This document shows, one piece after another, positions 1 through 7,148 of a stretch of DNA of 9,517 bases; within the stretch, counting starts at the first letter, position 1; each line of letters begins with the position of its first letter. The notes below the pieces were generated by a model that was given only the letters and a program-made list of their open reading frames with translations, had not been told where the DNA came from and did not search any database. Both the position numbers and the translations under genes were made by a program. This DNA is from NAT127 sp041655035 (GTDB taxonomy: Bacteria > Pseudomonadota > Gammaproteobacteria > Pseudomonadales > Porticoccaceae): positions 1 to 9,517 of the forward strand of contig JBAZCN010000130.1 in the NCBI GenBank assembly GCA_041655035.1, in the 5' to 3' direction.

Positions 1-302
1 CCGTCTGGGTGTCCGCCGCCAGCGGCGCGGGTCTCGACCTGTTGGAGCAGGCCATCCGCGAGCGGCTGGGCGGGGAGATGGTCAGTGGCCGCTATTATCT
101 CGCGCCGGGACTGGCGAGGTTGCGGGCCAGGCTCTATGCACTTGGTGCCATTGTTGACGACGAATCCGTCGACGATGGTGGTACCATCGTCCGCCTGAGC
201 ATCCCAGCCGCCGACTTCAATCGGTTGCTCAAGGGCGAGTCCCTCGGCCGCAGCGACCTGCCGTCAGTTGCCGATACCCCGGTCGTGACCGAAAATGCCT
301 GA
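1..302 (+). CDS. hflX: GTPase HflX, C-terminal part (5' truncated by window edge)
   Basis: The open frame enters from the left edge (first full codon at base 3) and stops with TGA at 300-302, giving the last 99 residues. The opening VWVSAASGAG matches the G5 'SA' motif at the end of the HflX G domain. The tail (YYLAPGLARLRARLYALGAI, then an acidic stretch and IPAADFNRLL) matches the short C-terminal domain of gammaproteobacterial HflX. HflX is a GTPase that binds the 50S subunit and splits stalled ribosomes, notably after heat stress. The first ATG/GTG in the window is internal and not a start. The next genes are hflK and hflC, as expected for the hflA cluster; hfq would be predicted upstream, outside the window. 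The assignment relies on both the sequence tail and this synteny. Confidence 0.93.
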   Translation, partial: VWVSAASGAGLDLLEQAIRERLGGEMVSGRYYLAPGLARLRARLYALGAIVDDESVDDGGTIVRLSIPAADFNRLLKGESLGRSDLPSVADTPVVTENA

Positions 303-327
303 CGCTGAACGGGGGGCTTGTTAGAAT
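299..327 (+). promoter_or_regulatory. Sigma70-type promoter for hflK-hflC
   Basis: A -35 hexamer CTGACG (299-304, 4 of 6 to consensus) lies exactly 17 bases before a -10 hexamer TAGAAT (322-327). The -10 is preceded by TG at 319-320, making an extended -10 (TGTTAGAAT). The -35 overlaps the hflX stop codon. Transcription would begin near 334 and give a leader of about 26 bases before the hflK start. This suggests hflKC can be expressed independently of hflX. It is inferred from motif and spacing only. Confidence 0.6.
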
Positions 328-359
328 GTATCCCCTGAAATCAATACGGAGAAGAATCA

Positions 360-1493
360 ATGGCCTGGAATGAACCCGGCGGTGGCAAGGATCCCTGGGG
401 GGGCGGGCAAGGGAGCGGTCCTCCCGATCTCGACGAGGCGCTGAAAAAGCTTCGTGAAAAATTTGGCCGTTTCGGTGGCATGGGCACTGGGGCACCCGGC
501 AGTGGTCTCAAGTTCCTGCCCATCGTGGTGGTGGTGGTGCTGGTCATCTGGGCTCTTGCCGGTATTTATCAGGTCGACGAGAAAGAGCGCGCGGTGGTGC
601 TGCGTTTCGGCAAGTTCCTCGATACCGTAGGCCCCGGCCTGCACTGGAATCCGCCGCTGGTGGACTCGGTGACGGTGGTCCGGGTCACCGAGGAGCGCCA
701 GTTCCAGAATGATTCCCGCGACCTGATGCTCACCAAGGACGAGAATATCGTCGACCTGCAACTGGTGGTGCAGTACAACATCGCCGACGCCAAGGCATTT
801 GTGCTCAACGTCAAGGATCCCGAATTCAGCTTGCGCCACGCCACCAACAGCGCCTTGCGCCATGTGGTGGGCAGCAGCCTGCTCGACGAAGTCATCTCGA
901 TCGGCCGCGAACAGGTGGGTGTCGAGGTCAAGGAGCGCCTGCAGCGTTACCTCGATGTCTATGGCACCGGTATCCTGGTGGTCAAGGTCAACATCCAGGA
1001 CGCCAAGCCCCCGGCGGAGGTGAAAGCGGCTTACGATGACGTGATCAAGGCGAGAGAGGATCAGGAGCGTGTGGTCAGTGAAGCCCAGTCCTATGCCAAC
1101 GGCATCATCCCCGAGGCCAGGGGGCTTGCCCAGCGGATCATCGAAGAGGCCCGCGCTTACCAGTCCCGTGTGGTCGCCGAGGCGGAGGGTGAGGCGATGC
1201 GCTTCAACGACCTGTTCGCCGCTTACCGCGATGCCCCTGAAGTAACCCGCCAGCGGCTTTATCTCGACACCATCGAGTCGGTGATGAGCAAAAGCACCAA
1301 GGTCATGGTCAACGTCAAAGACGGCAACAATATCTTCTACCTCCCCCTCGACAAGACGGGAGCGGGGGCTCCTGCCGACAGCGCTACCCAGCCCGCGCGC
1401 CTGAATCCGGCGCAGATGAGCACGATTGTCGATGAGATCGTCAATCGCCTGCGCAGCCAGTCGTCCACCACCCAGCGCAAGGAGCTACGCTGA
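360..1493 (+). CDS. hflK: FtsH protease modulator HflK
   Basis: This 377-residue protein is typical of HflK. The N-terminus (residues 1-48) is rich in Gly and Trp (MAWNEPGGGKDPWGGG), a hallmark of HflK. One membrane segment follows at about 52-70 (FLPIVVVVVLVIWALAGIY), then the SPFH/band-7 domain from about 72 (QVDEKERAVVLRFGKF) to about 260. A charged Ala/Glu-rich helical region (YANGIIPEARGLAQRIIEEA) comes next, and then a variable tail. In known systems HflK and HflC form a large periplasm-facing cage around the membrane AAA protease FtsH and modulate its turnover of membrane proteins and, in E. coli, of phage lambda CII. The ATG at 360 is preceded by GGAGA at 348-352, well spaced. The stop codon overlaps the hflC start by one base, indicating translational coupling and equal production of the partners. 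Confidence 0.97.
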   Translation: MAWNEPGGGKDPWGGGQGSGPPDLDEALKKLREKFGRFGGMGTGAPGSGLKFLPIVVVVVLVIWALAGIYQVDEKERAVVLRFGKFLDTVGPGLHWNPPLVDSVTVVRVTEERQFQNDSRDLMLTKDENIVDLQLVVQYNIADAKAFVLNVKDPEFSLRHATNSALRHVVGSSLLDEVISIGREQVGVEVKERLQRYLDVYGTGILVVKVNIQDAKPPAEVKAAYDDVIKAREDQERVVSEAQSYANGIIPEARGLAQRIIEEARAYQSRVVAEAEGEAMRFNDLFAAYRDAPEVTRQRLYLDTIESVMSKSTKVMVNVKDGNNIFYLPLDKTGAGAPADSATQPARLNPAQMSTIVDEIVNRLRSQSSTTQRKELR

Positions 1494-2365
1494 TGAATCC
1501 AAGATTTTCCGGTCTTATCATCGTCTTTGCCCTGCTGCTGATCCTGGTCAGCAACGTGTTCTTCGTGGTCAAGGAAACCGAGCGCGCCGTCAAGTTGCGA
1601 TTCGGGGAACTGGTGGAGAAGGATATTCCCCCCGGGCTGCATATCAAGGTGCCGCTGATGCACCAGGTGCGCAAGTTCGACGCCCGCGTGCTGACCCTCG
1701 ACACGCCTACCGAGAGCTTCTTCACGGCGGAGCGCAAACGTCTTCTGGTGGATGCTTATGTGAAGTGGCGCATCTCCGATGTCGACGCCTACTACCGGGC
1801 CACCGGCGGGGACGAAAGTGTCGCCCACAACCGCCTGTCGACCCGGGTAAACGGCGGCCTGCGCAACGAATTCGGTACCCGCACGCTGAACGAGGTGGTA
1901 TCCGGCAAGCGCGATGAATTGATGCACGAGTTGCTCGAACAGCTCAACAGTACCGTCGAGCAGGCGCTGGGTATCGAAGTGATCGATGTCCGGGTCAAGC
2001 GGATCGACCTGCCCGGCGAGGTCAGCGAGCAGGTATTCCGGCGGATGACCGCCGAGCGGGAGAAAGAGGCACGCGACCTCCGCGCCAAAGGGCTTGAGCA
2101 AGCCGAGAGGATCCGCGCCGACGCCGATCGCCAGAAGGTCGTGATCGAGGCCAACGCCTATAAGGAGGCAGAGCAACTGCGCGGTAAGGGGGATGCCGAA
2201 GCCACGGCGACCTATGCCGAAGCCTTTCAGAAGGACCCCGAGTTCTACGCTTTCACGCGCAGCCTGAGCGCGTATCAGAAGGCCTTCAACAACAAGGGCG
2301 ATATCCTCCTGGTCGATCCTGAAAATGACTTTTTCCGTTATTTCGACCAGCGCTCCGGCCAGTGA
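1493..2365 (+). CDS. hflC: FtsH protease modulator HflC
   Basis: This 290-residue SPFH protein is the partner of HflK. It has a very short cytoplasmic N-terminus, one membrane segment at about residues 6-25 (SGLIIVFALLLILVSNVFFV) and the band-7 start motif VKETERAVKLRFGEL. The family signature for the first strand follows (IPPGLHIKVPLMHQVRKFD), then a long Glu/Ala/Arg-rich helix (about 180-245) and the conserved ending in which a residue pair FF precedes the tail. Its length is close to that of Pseudomonas HflC, though E. coli HflC is longer. The ATG lies in TGATG, sharing its A with the hflK stop, and has a strong ribosome site AAGGAG at 1479-1484 inside hflK. HflC acts with HflK as a membrane complex that encloses and modulates FtsH. 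Confidence 0.97.
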   Translation: MNPRFSGLIIVFALLLILVSNVFFVVKETERAVKLRFGELVEKDIPPGLHIKVPLMHQVRKFDARVLTLDTPTESFFTAERKRLLVDAYVKWRISDVDAYYRATGGDESVAHNRLSTRVNGGLRNEFGTRTLNEVVSGKRDELMHELLEQLNSTVEQALGIEVIDVRVKRIDLPGEVSEQVFRRMTAEREKEARDLRAKGLEQAERIRADADRQKVVIEANAYKEAEQLRGKGDAEATATYAEAFQKDPEFYAFTRSLSAYQKAFNNKGDILLVDPENDFFRYFDQRSGQ

Positions 2366-2372
2366 CACCGCT

Positions 2373-2406
2373 GGGGGATCGCCACAAAAACTTGCGGCAA
2401 TCCCCC
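2373..2406 (+). other. Imperfect hairpin downstream of hflC
   Basis: GGGGGAT (2373-2379) pairs with ATCCCCC (2400-2406). After one C/A mismatch, GCC (2381-2383) pairs with GGC (2396-2398), leaving a 12-base A-rich loop. No T-run follows, so it is not a classical intrinsic terminator. It starts 7 bases after the hflC stop and could protect the 3' end of hflKC mRNA or pause transcription ahead of the true terminator at 2431-2451. Its right arm overlaps the only -35-like hexamer (TTGCGG, 2392-2397) of the putative promoter downstream. Confidence 0.45.
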
Positions 2407-2414
2407 ATGATCGG

Positions 2415-2423
2415 TGCTAGAAT
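2415..2423 (+). promoter_or_regulatory. Extended -10 promoter element upstream of DUF2065-hisZ-purA
   Basis: TGCTAGAAT (TG at 2415-2416, TAGAAT at 2418-2423) has the same TGNTAGAATG form as the hflK promoter at 319-328. The best -35-like hexamer is TTGCGG at 2392-2397, but the 20-base spacing is long, so activity would have to rest on the extended -10. Transcription would begin near 2430, at the foot of the terminator-like hairpin. It is the only good promoter candidate I see for the DUF2065-hisZ-purA-tal series. Confidence 0.42.
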
Positions 2424-2430
2424 GGCGCAG

Positions 2431-2451
2431 CCGGGGAAACCCGGTTTTTTT
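2431..2451 (+). terminator. Intrinsic terminator after hflKC
   Basis: A perfect 5-bp GC stem CCGGG/CCCGG (2431-2435 with 2440-2444) closes a stable GAAA tetraloop. Seven T residues (2445-2451) follow directly, the canonical rho-independent form. It most simply ends the hflK-hflC transcript before the DUF2065 gene. It lies downstream of the -10 element at 2418-2423, so any RNA starting there would carry the hairpin at its very 5' end instead; see findings. Confidence 0.75.
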
Positions 2452-2488
2452 ATGACTCCAATGACTTCAGGGCAGGCGGGATAGGTAC

Positions 2489-2674
2489 ATGTGGCTCGAT
2501 TTGGCCAAGGCTTTTTGTCTGGTGCTGGTCATCGAAGGGATCATGCCCTTTCTCGCCCCCGCACGCTGGCGCAACTTGGCCCAGCTGATGGCGCAGATCG
2601 ACGACCGCACCATGCGTATCATGGGTTTGATCAGCATGGTCGTCGGTGCGCTGCTGCTGTTCCTGCTAAGATGA
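2489..2674 (+). CDS. DUF2065 family small inner-membrane protein (YjeT-like)
   Basis: This 61-residue protein has two predicted membrane helices: about residues 6-22 (AKAFCLVLVIEGIMPFL) and about 44-60 (IMGLISMVVGALLLFLL). Between them lies the conserved loop PARWRNLAQLMAQIDDRTMR. This size, topology and position between hflC and hisZ/purA match the DUF2065 family (YjeT in E. coli, also encoded between hflC and purA). No biochemical function is established for the family. The ATG at 2489 follows a purine-rich ribosome site (GGGATAGG, about 2478-2485). An overlapping frame beginning two bases later is a shadow. The conserved location beside hflKC hints at a membrane role linked to FtsH/HflKC, but this is only inference from position. 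Confidence 0.9.
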   Translation: MWLDLAKAFCLVLVIEGIMPFLAPARWRNLAQLMAQIDDRTMRIMGLISMVVGALLLFLLR

Positions 2675-2707
2675 TTCTGAACTGATTGCGTATCGTATGG
2701 AACCGTT

Positions 2708-3889
2708 ATGACCCAGGTTGACCGCTGGTTGCTGCCGGAGGGAATCGAGGAGATTCTGCCCAGCCAGGCCTTTCAGGTGGAGCGCTTACGGCGGGTGTTG
2801 CTGGATTTCTATCACGCCTGGGGCTACGACCTGGTAATTCCGCCGCTGGCGGAATTCACCGACTCGCTGCTGAGCGGCTCGGGCCGTGATCTCGAATTGC
2901 TCACCTTCAAGCTCACCGACCAGCTCAGCGGGCGGATGATGGGCGTGCGTGCCGACATCACCCCCCAGACCGCCCGGATGGACGCCCACAGTCTGCGCCG
3001 CAACGGCCCCAATCGGTTGTGCTATGCCAGCACCGTGCTCTATACCCGGCCGCGCAGCCCCCTGGCGTCGCGGACTCCGATCCAGGTGGGGGTCGAGCTC
3101 TACGGCGAGGCCGATCTCGCCGCCGATATCGAAGTGATTACACTGATGGTCGAGGCGCTTGGCCAGGCCGGGGTGGAGGGGATCTGTCTGGACCTTGGGC
3201 ATGTCGGCCTCTACCGCGCGATCGAGGAGTGCCTTCCCATAGACGAGGCCAGCAAGGATGAGCTGTTCAGCCTGCTTCAGGGCAAGTCTTCCGAATTGCC
3301 CGCCTGGATCGCCACCAATATCGACGATCCTGAACTGGCGGAGATGATCGTCCGCCTGCCGGGACTTACCGGCGACGCCGGTATCCTCGATACGGCCCGC
3401 GAACTGTTCGCCGGCGCTCCCGCCGAGGTCGAGCTGGCGATCGATGAACTGGAGCAGGTGGTAAACGCGGTGCGGGCGACCTGTCCGGGAATCAGGATTT
3501 ATCTCGACCTGTGTGAACTGGAAGGCTACCACTACCACACCGGCATCGTCTTTGCGGCCTACTGCCCCGACGCCCGCAAGGCGCTGGCTAATGGCGGCCG
3601 CTACGACGGAATCGGCGAAACCTTTGGCCGGGCCCGGCCGGCCACCGGTTTCAGTATCGACCTCAAGGCCCTGACCAGCCTTCTCGACGACGGCGATGAG
3701 CCGCGGCGAGGTATTTATGCACCACCTTCGCAGGCTCCCGATTACCATCACCTCGTGCGCCGGTTGCGTGCCGAGGGTGAGCGGGTGGTCTGTGGCTTTT
3801 ACGGGCGCGACCCCGATTTCGCTGAACTGCGCTGCGACCGGATCCTGGTGGTCGCCGATGGCACTGTTACCCTTCAACCGATTGATTGA
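2708..3889 (+). CDS. hisZ: ATP phosphoribosyltransferase regulatory subunit HisZ
   Basis: This 393-residue protein is a histidyl-tRNA-synthetase paralogue without tRNA charging, the usual length for HisZ. Its N-terminus WLLPEGIEEILPSQAFQVE and class II motif 2 region (FKLTDQLSGRMMGVRADITPQTARMDAH, about residues 67-94) are typical of HisZ. The C-terminal motif GGRYDGIGETFGRARPATGFS is kept near residue 296. HisZ has no separate anticodon-binding domain, and none is seen. It forms a hetero-octamer with the short form of HisG, making the first enzyme of histidine synthesis (ATP plus PRPP to phosphoribosyl-ATP) active and sensitive to histidine. A short-form hisG is therefore predicted elsewhere in the genome. 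The start ATG has only a weak ribosome site (GGA at 2699-2701). The gene sits 33 bases after DUF2065 and 21 before purA, consistent with one transcript. Confidence 0.95.
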   Translation: MTQVDRWLLPEGIEEILPSQAFQVERLRRVLLDFYHAWGYDLVIPPLAEFTDSLLSGSGRDLELLTFKLTDQLSGRMMGVRADITPQTARMDAHSLRRNGPNRLCYASTVLYTRPRSPLASRTPIQVGVELYGEADLAADIEVITLMVEALGQAGVEGICLDLGHVGLYRAIEECLPIDEASKDELFSLLQGKSSELPAWIATNIDDPELAEMIVRLPGLTGDAGILDTARELFAGAPAEVELAIDELEQVVNAVRATCPGIRIYLDLCELEGYHYHTGIVFAAYCPDARKALANGGRYDGIGETFGRARPATGFSIDLKALTSLLDDGDEPRRGIYAPPSQAPDYHHLVRRLRAEGERVVCGFYGRDPDFAELRCDRILVVADGTVTLQPID

Positions 3890-3910
3890 TCTGTTTGCAG
3901 AGTTATTAGC

Positions 3911-5203
3911 ATGGGAAAAAACGTAGTTGTGTTGGGCACCCAGTGGGGTGATGAGGGCAAGGGCAAGATCGTCGATCTGCTCACCGATCAGGTCTCTACC
4001 GTGGCCCGTTTCCAGGGTGGCCACAACGCCGGCCACACGCTGGTAATCGACGGTGTGAAAACCGCGTTACATCTGATTCCCTCGGGAATTCTCCGCGACG
4101 GCGTGGTCTGCGCCATCGGCAACGGGGTAGTGCTTGCACCCGATGCGCTGATCCAGGAGATCGAAAAACTCGAAGCCAATGGCGTGTCGGTGCGCGATCA
4201 CCTGCGCATTTCTCCCGCCTGCCCGCTGATCCTGCCTTACCACGTGGCGCTGGACCAGGCCCGGGAGACGGCCCGCGGCGATGACAAGATCGGCACCACC
4301 GGGCGCGGCATCGGTCCTGCCTACGAGGACAAAGTGGCGCGCCGCGGCCTGCGGGTCGGCGATCTGCTGAGCCCGGGGCGTCTGGCGGCCAAGCTCAGGG
4401 AAGTCATGGAATACCATAACTTCACCCTGGTGAACTACTACAAGGCGCCGGCGCTGGACTATGACCAGACCCTGGCCCAACTGCTGGCCTGGGCGGAGGA
4501 ACTCAAGCCCATGGTGACGGATGTGATCGATCTGCTCCACAGCGAACGGGAGAGAGGCGGCAACATCCTGTTCGAAGGCGCCCAGGGCTCGCTGCTCGAT
4601 ATCGACCATGGCACCTACCCGTTCGTGACATCCTCCAATACCACCGCTGGCGGAGCCGCCACAGGTAGTGGCTTCGGTCCGTTGTTCCTGGACTATGTGC
4701 TCGGCATTACCAAGGCCTATACTACCAGGGTCGGATCGGGTCCTTTCCCCACTGAGCTGTCCTGTGAGATCGGCCACCACCTGGGAGAGAAAGGCCGGGA
4801 GTTCGGCACTACCACCGGTCGCCAGCGGCGCTGCGGCTGGTTCGATGCCGTCGCCGTGCGCCATGCGGTACGCATCAACAGCATGTCCGGGTTGTGCCTG
4901 ACCAAGCTCGACGTGCTCGATGGTCTCGAGGAAGTGAAGATCTGCATCGCCTATCAGGATGCCGACGGCCAGCCGATCTCGGTACCTTACGACGCCGAGG
5001 GCTGGGAGCAGGTGGTGCCGGTGTTCGAAACCATGCCCGGCTGGAGCGAGTCGACGGTGGGCGCCAGGAGCCTCGATCAGTTGCCGGACAGCGCCAGGAA
5101 TTATATCCGCCGCCTGGAAGAGCTGACCGGTAGCCCCATCGATATCATTTCCACCGGTCCCGACCGGGTCGAGACCATCGTTTTGCGCCATCCGTTCGAC
5201 TGA
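3911..5203 (+). CDS. purA: Adenylosuccinate synthetase PurA
   Basis: This 430-residue protein (E. coli 432) catalyses GTP-dependent joining of IMP and aspartate to adenylosuccinate, the first committed step to AMP, in the cytoplasm. The N-terminal GTP loop TQWGDEGKGK (residues 10-19) contains the catalytic Asp14. His42 lies in GGHNAGHT. The IMP-binding loop IGTTGRGIGPAYEDKVARRG follows at about 126-146, then FEGAQGSLLDIDHGTYPFVT, GTTTGRQRRCGW, and the C-terminal guanine-binding STGPDRVETIVL. All are intact, so the enzyme should be active. The start ATG (MGKNVVVLGTQWGDEG) aligns with the family's natural N-terminus, although the upstream ribosome site is weak. It follows hisZ by 21 bases. The pairing is sensible because histidine synthesis consumes ATP and releases AICAR back into purine synthesis. 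Confidence 0.98.
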   Translation: MGKNVVVLGTQWGDEGKGKIVDLLTDQVSTVARFQGGHNAGHTLVIDGVKTALHLIPSGILRDGVVCAIGNGVVLAPDALIQEIEKLEANGVSVRDHLRISPACPLILPYHVALDQARETARGDDKIGTTGRGIGPAYEDKVARRGLRVGDLLSPGRLAAKLREVMEYHNFTLVNYYKAPALDYDQTLAQLLAWAEELKPMVTDVIDLLHSERERGGNILFEGAQGSLLDIDHGTYPFVTSSNTTAGGAATGSGFGPLFLDYVLGITKAYTTRVGSGPFPTELSCEIGHHLGEKGREFGTTTGRQRRCGWFDAVAVRHAVRINSMSGLCLTKLDVLDGLEEVKICIAYQDADGQPISVPYDAEGWEQVVPVFETMPGWSESTVGARSLDQLPDSARNYIRRLEELTGSPIDIISTGPDRVETIVLRHPFD

Positions 5204-5223
5204 GGCCACCGCGCCAGGACGCC

Positions 5224-6168
5224 ATGAACATTCTCGAGCAGCTGAGGAAAGTCACCACGGTGGTCGCCGATACCGGCGACCTGGCGGCGATCCGCAAGTA
5301 TGCCCCGGTGGATGCCACCACCAACCCCTCGCTATTGCTCAAGGCCGCCGCCGACCCGGCCTGCACCGAGCTACTGGCGGTGGCGGTCGAGCAGGCCACG
5401 GGTGAGCCCGGCGACGTGATCGATCGCCTGGCGGTGCTGATCGGCCGCGAAATCGTCGCCCTGGTCCCCGGCCGGGTTTCCACCGAGGTCAGCGCCCGCC
5501 TGTCCTTCGACACTCCTGCCACCGTGGCCAAAGCGCGCCGCCTCATCGAGCTGTATGACCAGTGCGGCGTCTCCCGGGAGCGGGTGCTGATCAAGATCGC
5601 CGCCACCTGGGAAGGTATCCGCGCCGCGGAAATCCTCGAAAAGGAAGGCATCCAGTGCAACCTCACCCTGTTGTTCAGCTTTACCCAGGCGGCGGCTTGC
5701 GCCGATGCCGGGGTATTTCTGATTTCGCCCTTCGTCGGCCGTATCTATGATTGGTACAAGACGGCCACCGGCCGGGAGTACGCCGCCGCTGATGACCCGG
5801 GGGTGCAATCGGTCGCCAGGATCTTCAATTATTACAAGCACCACGGTTACCGCACGGTGGTGATGGGCGCCAGCTTCCGCAACCGCGGGCAGATCGAAAC
5901 GCTGGCCGGTTGCGACCGCCTGACCATCAGCCCGCAACTCCTGGATGAGCTTGCCGGCACACAGGGAGAGCTGCCCCTTGCCCTGGACGCCGCCAATCCC
6001 CATTGCGACGACGAGCGTATCGAACTGGATGAAAGCCGGTTCCGCTGGCACTTGAATGAAGACGCCATGGCTACGGAAAAACTCGCCGAGGGCATTCGCA
6101 AATTCCATGAAGATGAATGCCGTCTCGGTGAGCTGCTGCACGGAATGATCGCCCGCCGTCAGCGGTGA
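5224..6168 (+). CDS. tal: Transaldolase
   Basis: This 314-residue protein (E. coli TalB 317) moves a dihydroxyacetone unit from sedoheptulose 7-phosphate to glyceraldehyde 3-phosphate in the non-oxidative pentose phosphate pathway. The signature VADTGDLAAIRKYAPVDATTNPSLLL is at residues 13-38, with Asp16 and Asn34 in the expected catalytic positions. The Schiff-base lysine is Lys124 in VLIKIAATWEGIRAAE. The strand-loop blocks CNLTLLFSFTQAAACADAGV, ISPFVGRIYDWYK and VVMGASFRNRGQIETLAGCDRLTISP are all typical of the TalB subfamily. The ATG at 5224 follows purA by 20 bases, with a modest ribosome site (CAGGA, about 5215-5219), so co-transcription with purA is likely. I know of no fixed purA-tal pairing, though supplying ribose 5-phosphate for PRPP fits neighbours that use or derive from PRPP. 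No clear terminator follows. Confidence 0.97.
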   Translation: MNILEQLRKVTTVVADTGDLAAIRKYAPVDATTNPSLLLKAAADPACTELLAVAVEQATGEPGDVIDRLAVLIGREIVALVPGRVSTEVSARLSFDTPATVAKARRLIELYDQCGVSRERVLIKIAATWEGIRAAEILEKEGIQCNLTLLFSFTQAAACADAGVFLISPFVGRIYDWYKTATGREYAAADDPGVQSVARIFNYYKHHGYRTVVMGASFRNRGQIETLAGCDRLTISPQLLDELAGTQGELPLALDAANPHCDDERIELDESRFRWHLNEDAMATEKLAEGIRKFHEDECRLGELLHGMIARRQR

Positions 6169-6228
6169 CAGCTCGTTTTCCTCGCCGCAGGCCGGCGCCA
6201 CTGTAAATTAGCCATAGAGAGCCAGGCC

Positions 6229-6253
6229 GTATACCCGTATTATCGGTATACCG
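6229..6253. promoter_or_regulatory. Paired GTATACC boxes, putative operator upstream of the NYN gene
   Basis: Two copies of GTATAC (6229-6234 and 6246-6251) are centred 17 bp apart. The right copy is a perfect 10-bp palindrome CGGTATACCG (6244-6253). The left (CCGTATACCC) is an imperfect version. Read together, GTATACC and GGTATAC also form a 7-bp inverted repeat around a 9-base centre that contains a -10-like TATTAT (6238-6243). No convincing -35 is seen. GGTATACC-type palindromes are known operators for FCD-type GntR regulators, but no such gene is in the window, so the binding protein is unknown. Confidence 0.4.
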
Positions 6254-6313
6254 CCCAACCGGCGTCGAGAGGGTTATGCGCCGCCGGGAGCCCTGTTCAG
6301 GAGAAAGTATTCA

Positions 6314-7048
6314 ATGAAAGGGAATGACCAGCTACTCCTCGCCGTGCTGATCGACGCCGACAATGCCAATCCCGCCATCGTCGAGGGGCTGCTGTCGGAG
6401 GTGGCCAAGCTCGGGGTGTCGAGCGTCAAACGCATCTACGGCGACTGGACCACGCCGGCCCTCGGCAAGTGGAAGGCCGTGCTGCTGGAGCACTCCATCC
6501 AGCCGATCCAGCAGTTCGCCTATACCGCCGGCAAGAACGCCACCGACAGTGCCATGATCATCGATGCCATGGACTTGCTGTACACCGGCGACTTCGGTGG
6601 TTTCTGCATCGTCTCCAGCGACAGCGACTTCACCCGCCTGGCGGCGCGAATCCGCGAATCCGGCAAGGTGGTGTACGGCTTTGGCGAGCAGAAAACCCCG
6701 AGGCCTTTCGTGGCCGCCTGCGACCGCTTTATCTACACGGAGGTGTTCGCCGCCGCCAGCAGCGATGGCCAGGCCATTGCCCGCCTGTCGAGCCAGCAGC
6801 TGCGCCAGGACACCAAGCTGTGCAACCTGTTCCGCCAGGCCATCCTGGCGTCATCGGACGACGATGGCTGGAGCAACCTCGGCGCGGTGGGCAGCCATAT
6901 CGCCAACCAGATGCCGGAGTTCGATCCGCGCAACTACGGCTATGCCAAGCTGAGCGAGCTGGTGCAGGGCATCGGCCTGTTCACACTGGAGCGGCGGGAG
7001 CAGAACCGGCTTTATATCAAGGACCAGCGGCCGGGCAAGAAGGCGTGA
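6314..7048 (+). CDS. NYN domain (PIN-like) putative ribonuclease with C-terminal LOTUS/OST-HTH domain
   Basis: This 244-residue protein has two parts. Residues about 8-146 form a NYN (LabA/DUF88-type) domain. Its acidic metal-site candidates are Asp14 and Asp16 in VLIDADNAN, Asp78 in NATDSAMIIDAMDLL and Asp103/Asp105 in IVSSDSDFTRLAARIRESGK. All four expected acidic regions are kept, so metal-dependent RNA cleavage is plausible. Residues about 165-238 (DTKLCNLFRQAI ... GWSNLGAVGSHI ... FDPRNYGYAKLSELVQGIGLF) match an OST-HTH/LOTUS domain, an RNA-binding fold. Bacterial NYN-LOTUS proteins are widespread, but their substrates are largely unknown. A strong ribosome site AGGAG (6299-6303) precedes the ATG. 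The 145-base upstream spacer with its own operator-like boxes suggests independent transcription from tal. The next gene is convergent, so this is probably a single-gene unit. Confidence 0.88.
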   Translation: MKGNDQLLLAVLIDADNANPAIVEGLLSEVAKLGVSSVKRIYGDWTTPALGKWKAVLLEHSIQPIQQFAYTAGKNATDSAMIIDAMDLLYTGDFGGFCIVSSDSDFTRLAARIRESGKVVYGFGEQKTPRPFVAACDRFIYTEVFAAASSDGQAIARLSSQQLRQDTKLCNLFRQAILASSDDDGWSNLGAVGSHIANQMPEFDPRNYGYAKLSELVQGIGLFTLERREQNRLYIKDQRPGKKA

Positions 7049-7148
7049 GGCGAACTACCGGCGCGAAATCGTCGGTGCCCTGGCAGCTTGTCTTTCCGCC
7101 GCGGCTGAATACCTGGGTGAAGCGCCCGCAAAATAGATCACGCCTCGA

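Noticed and set aside
1337..2368. 343-codon - strand frame opposite hflC
   Set aside because: It is the antisense shadow of hflC. hflC is coupled to hflK, has a strong ribosome site and has a membrane segment in the right place.
2786..4036. 416-codon open frame on the - strand opposite hisZ
   Set aside because: It mirrors the hisZ codons, which encode clear HisZ motifs, and runs into purA. It shows no protein-like features.
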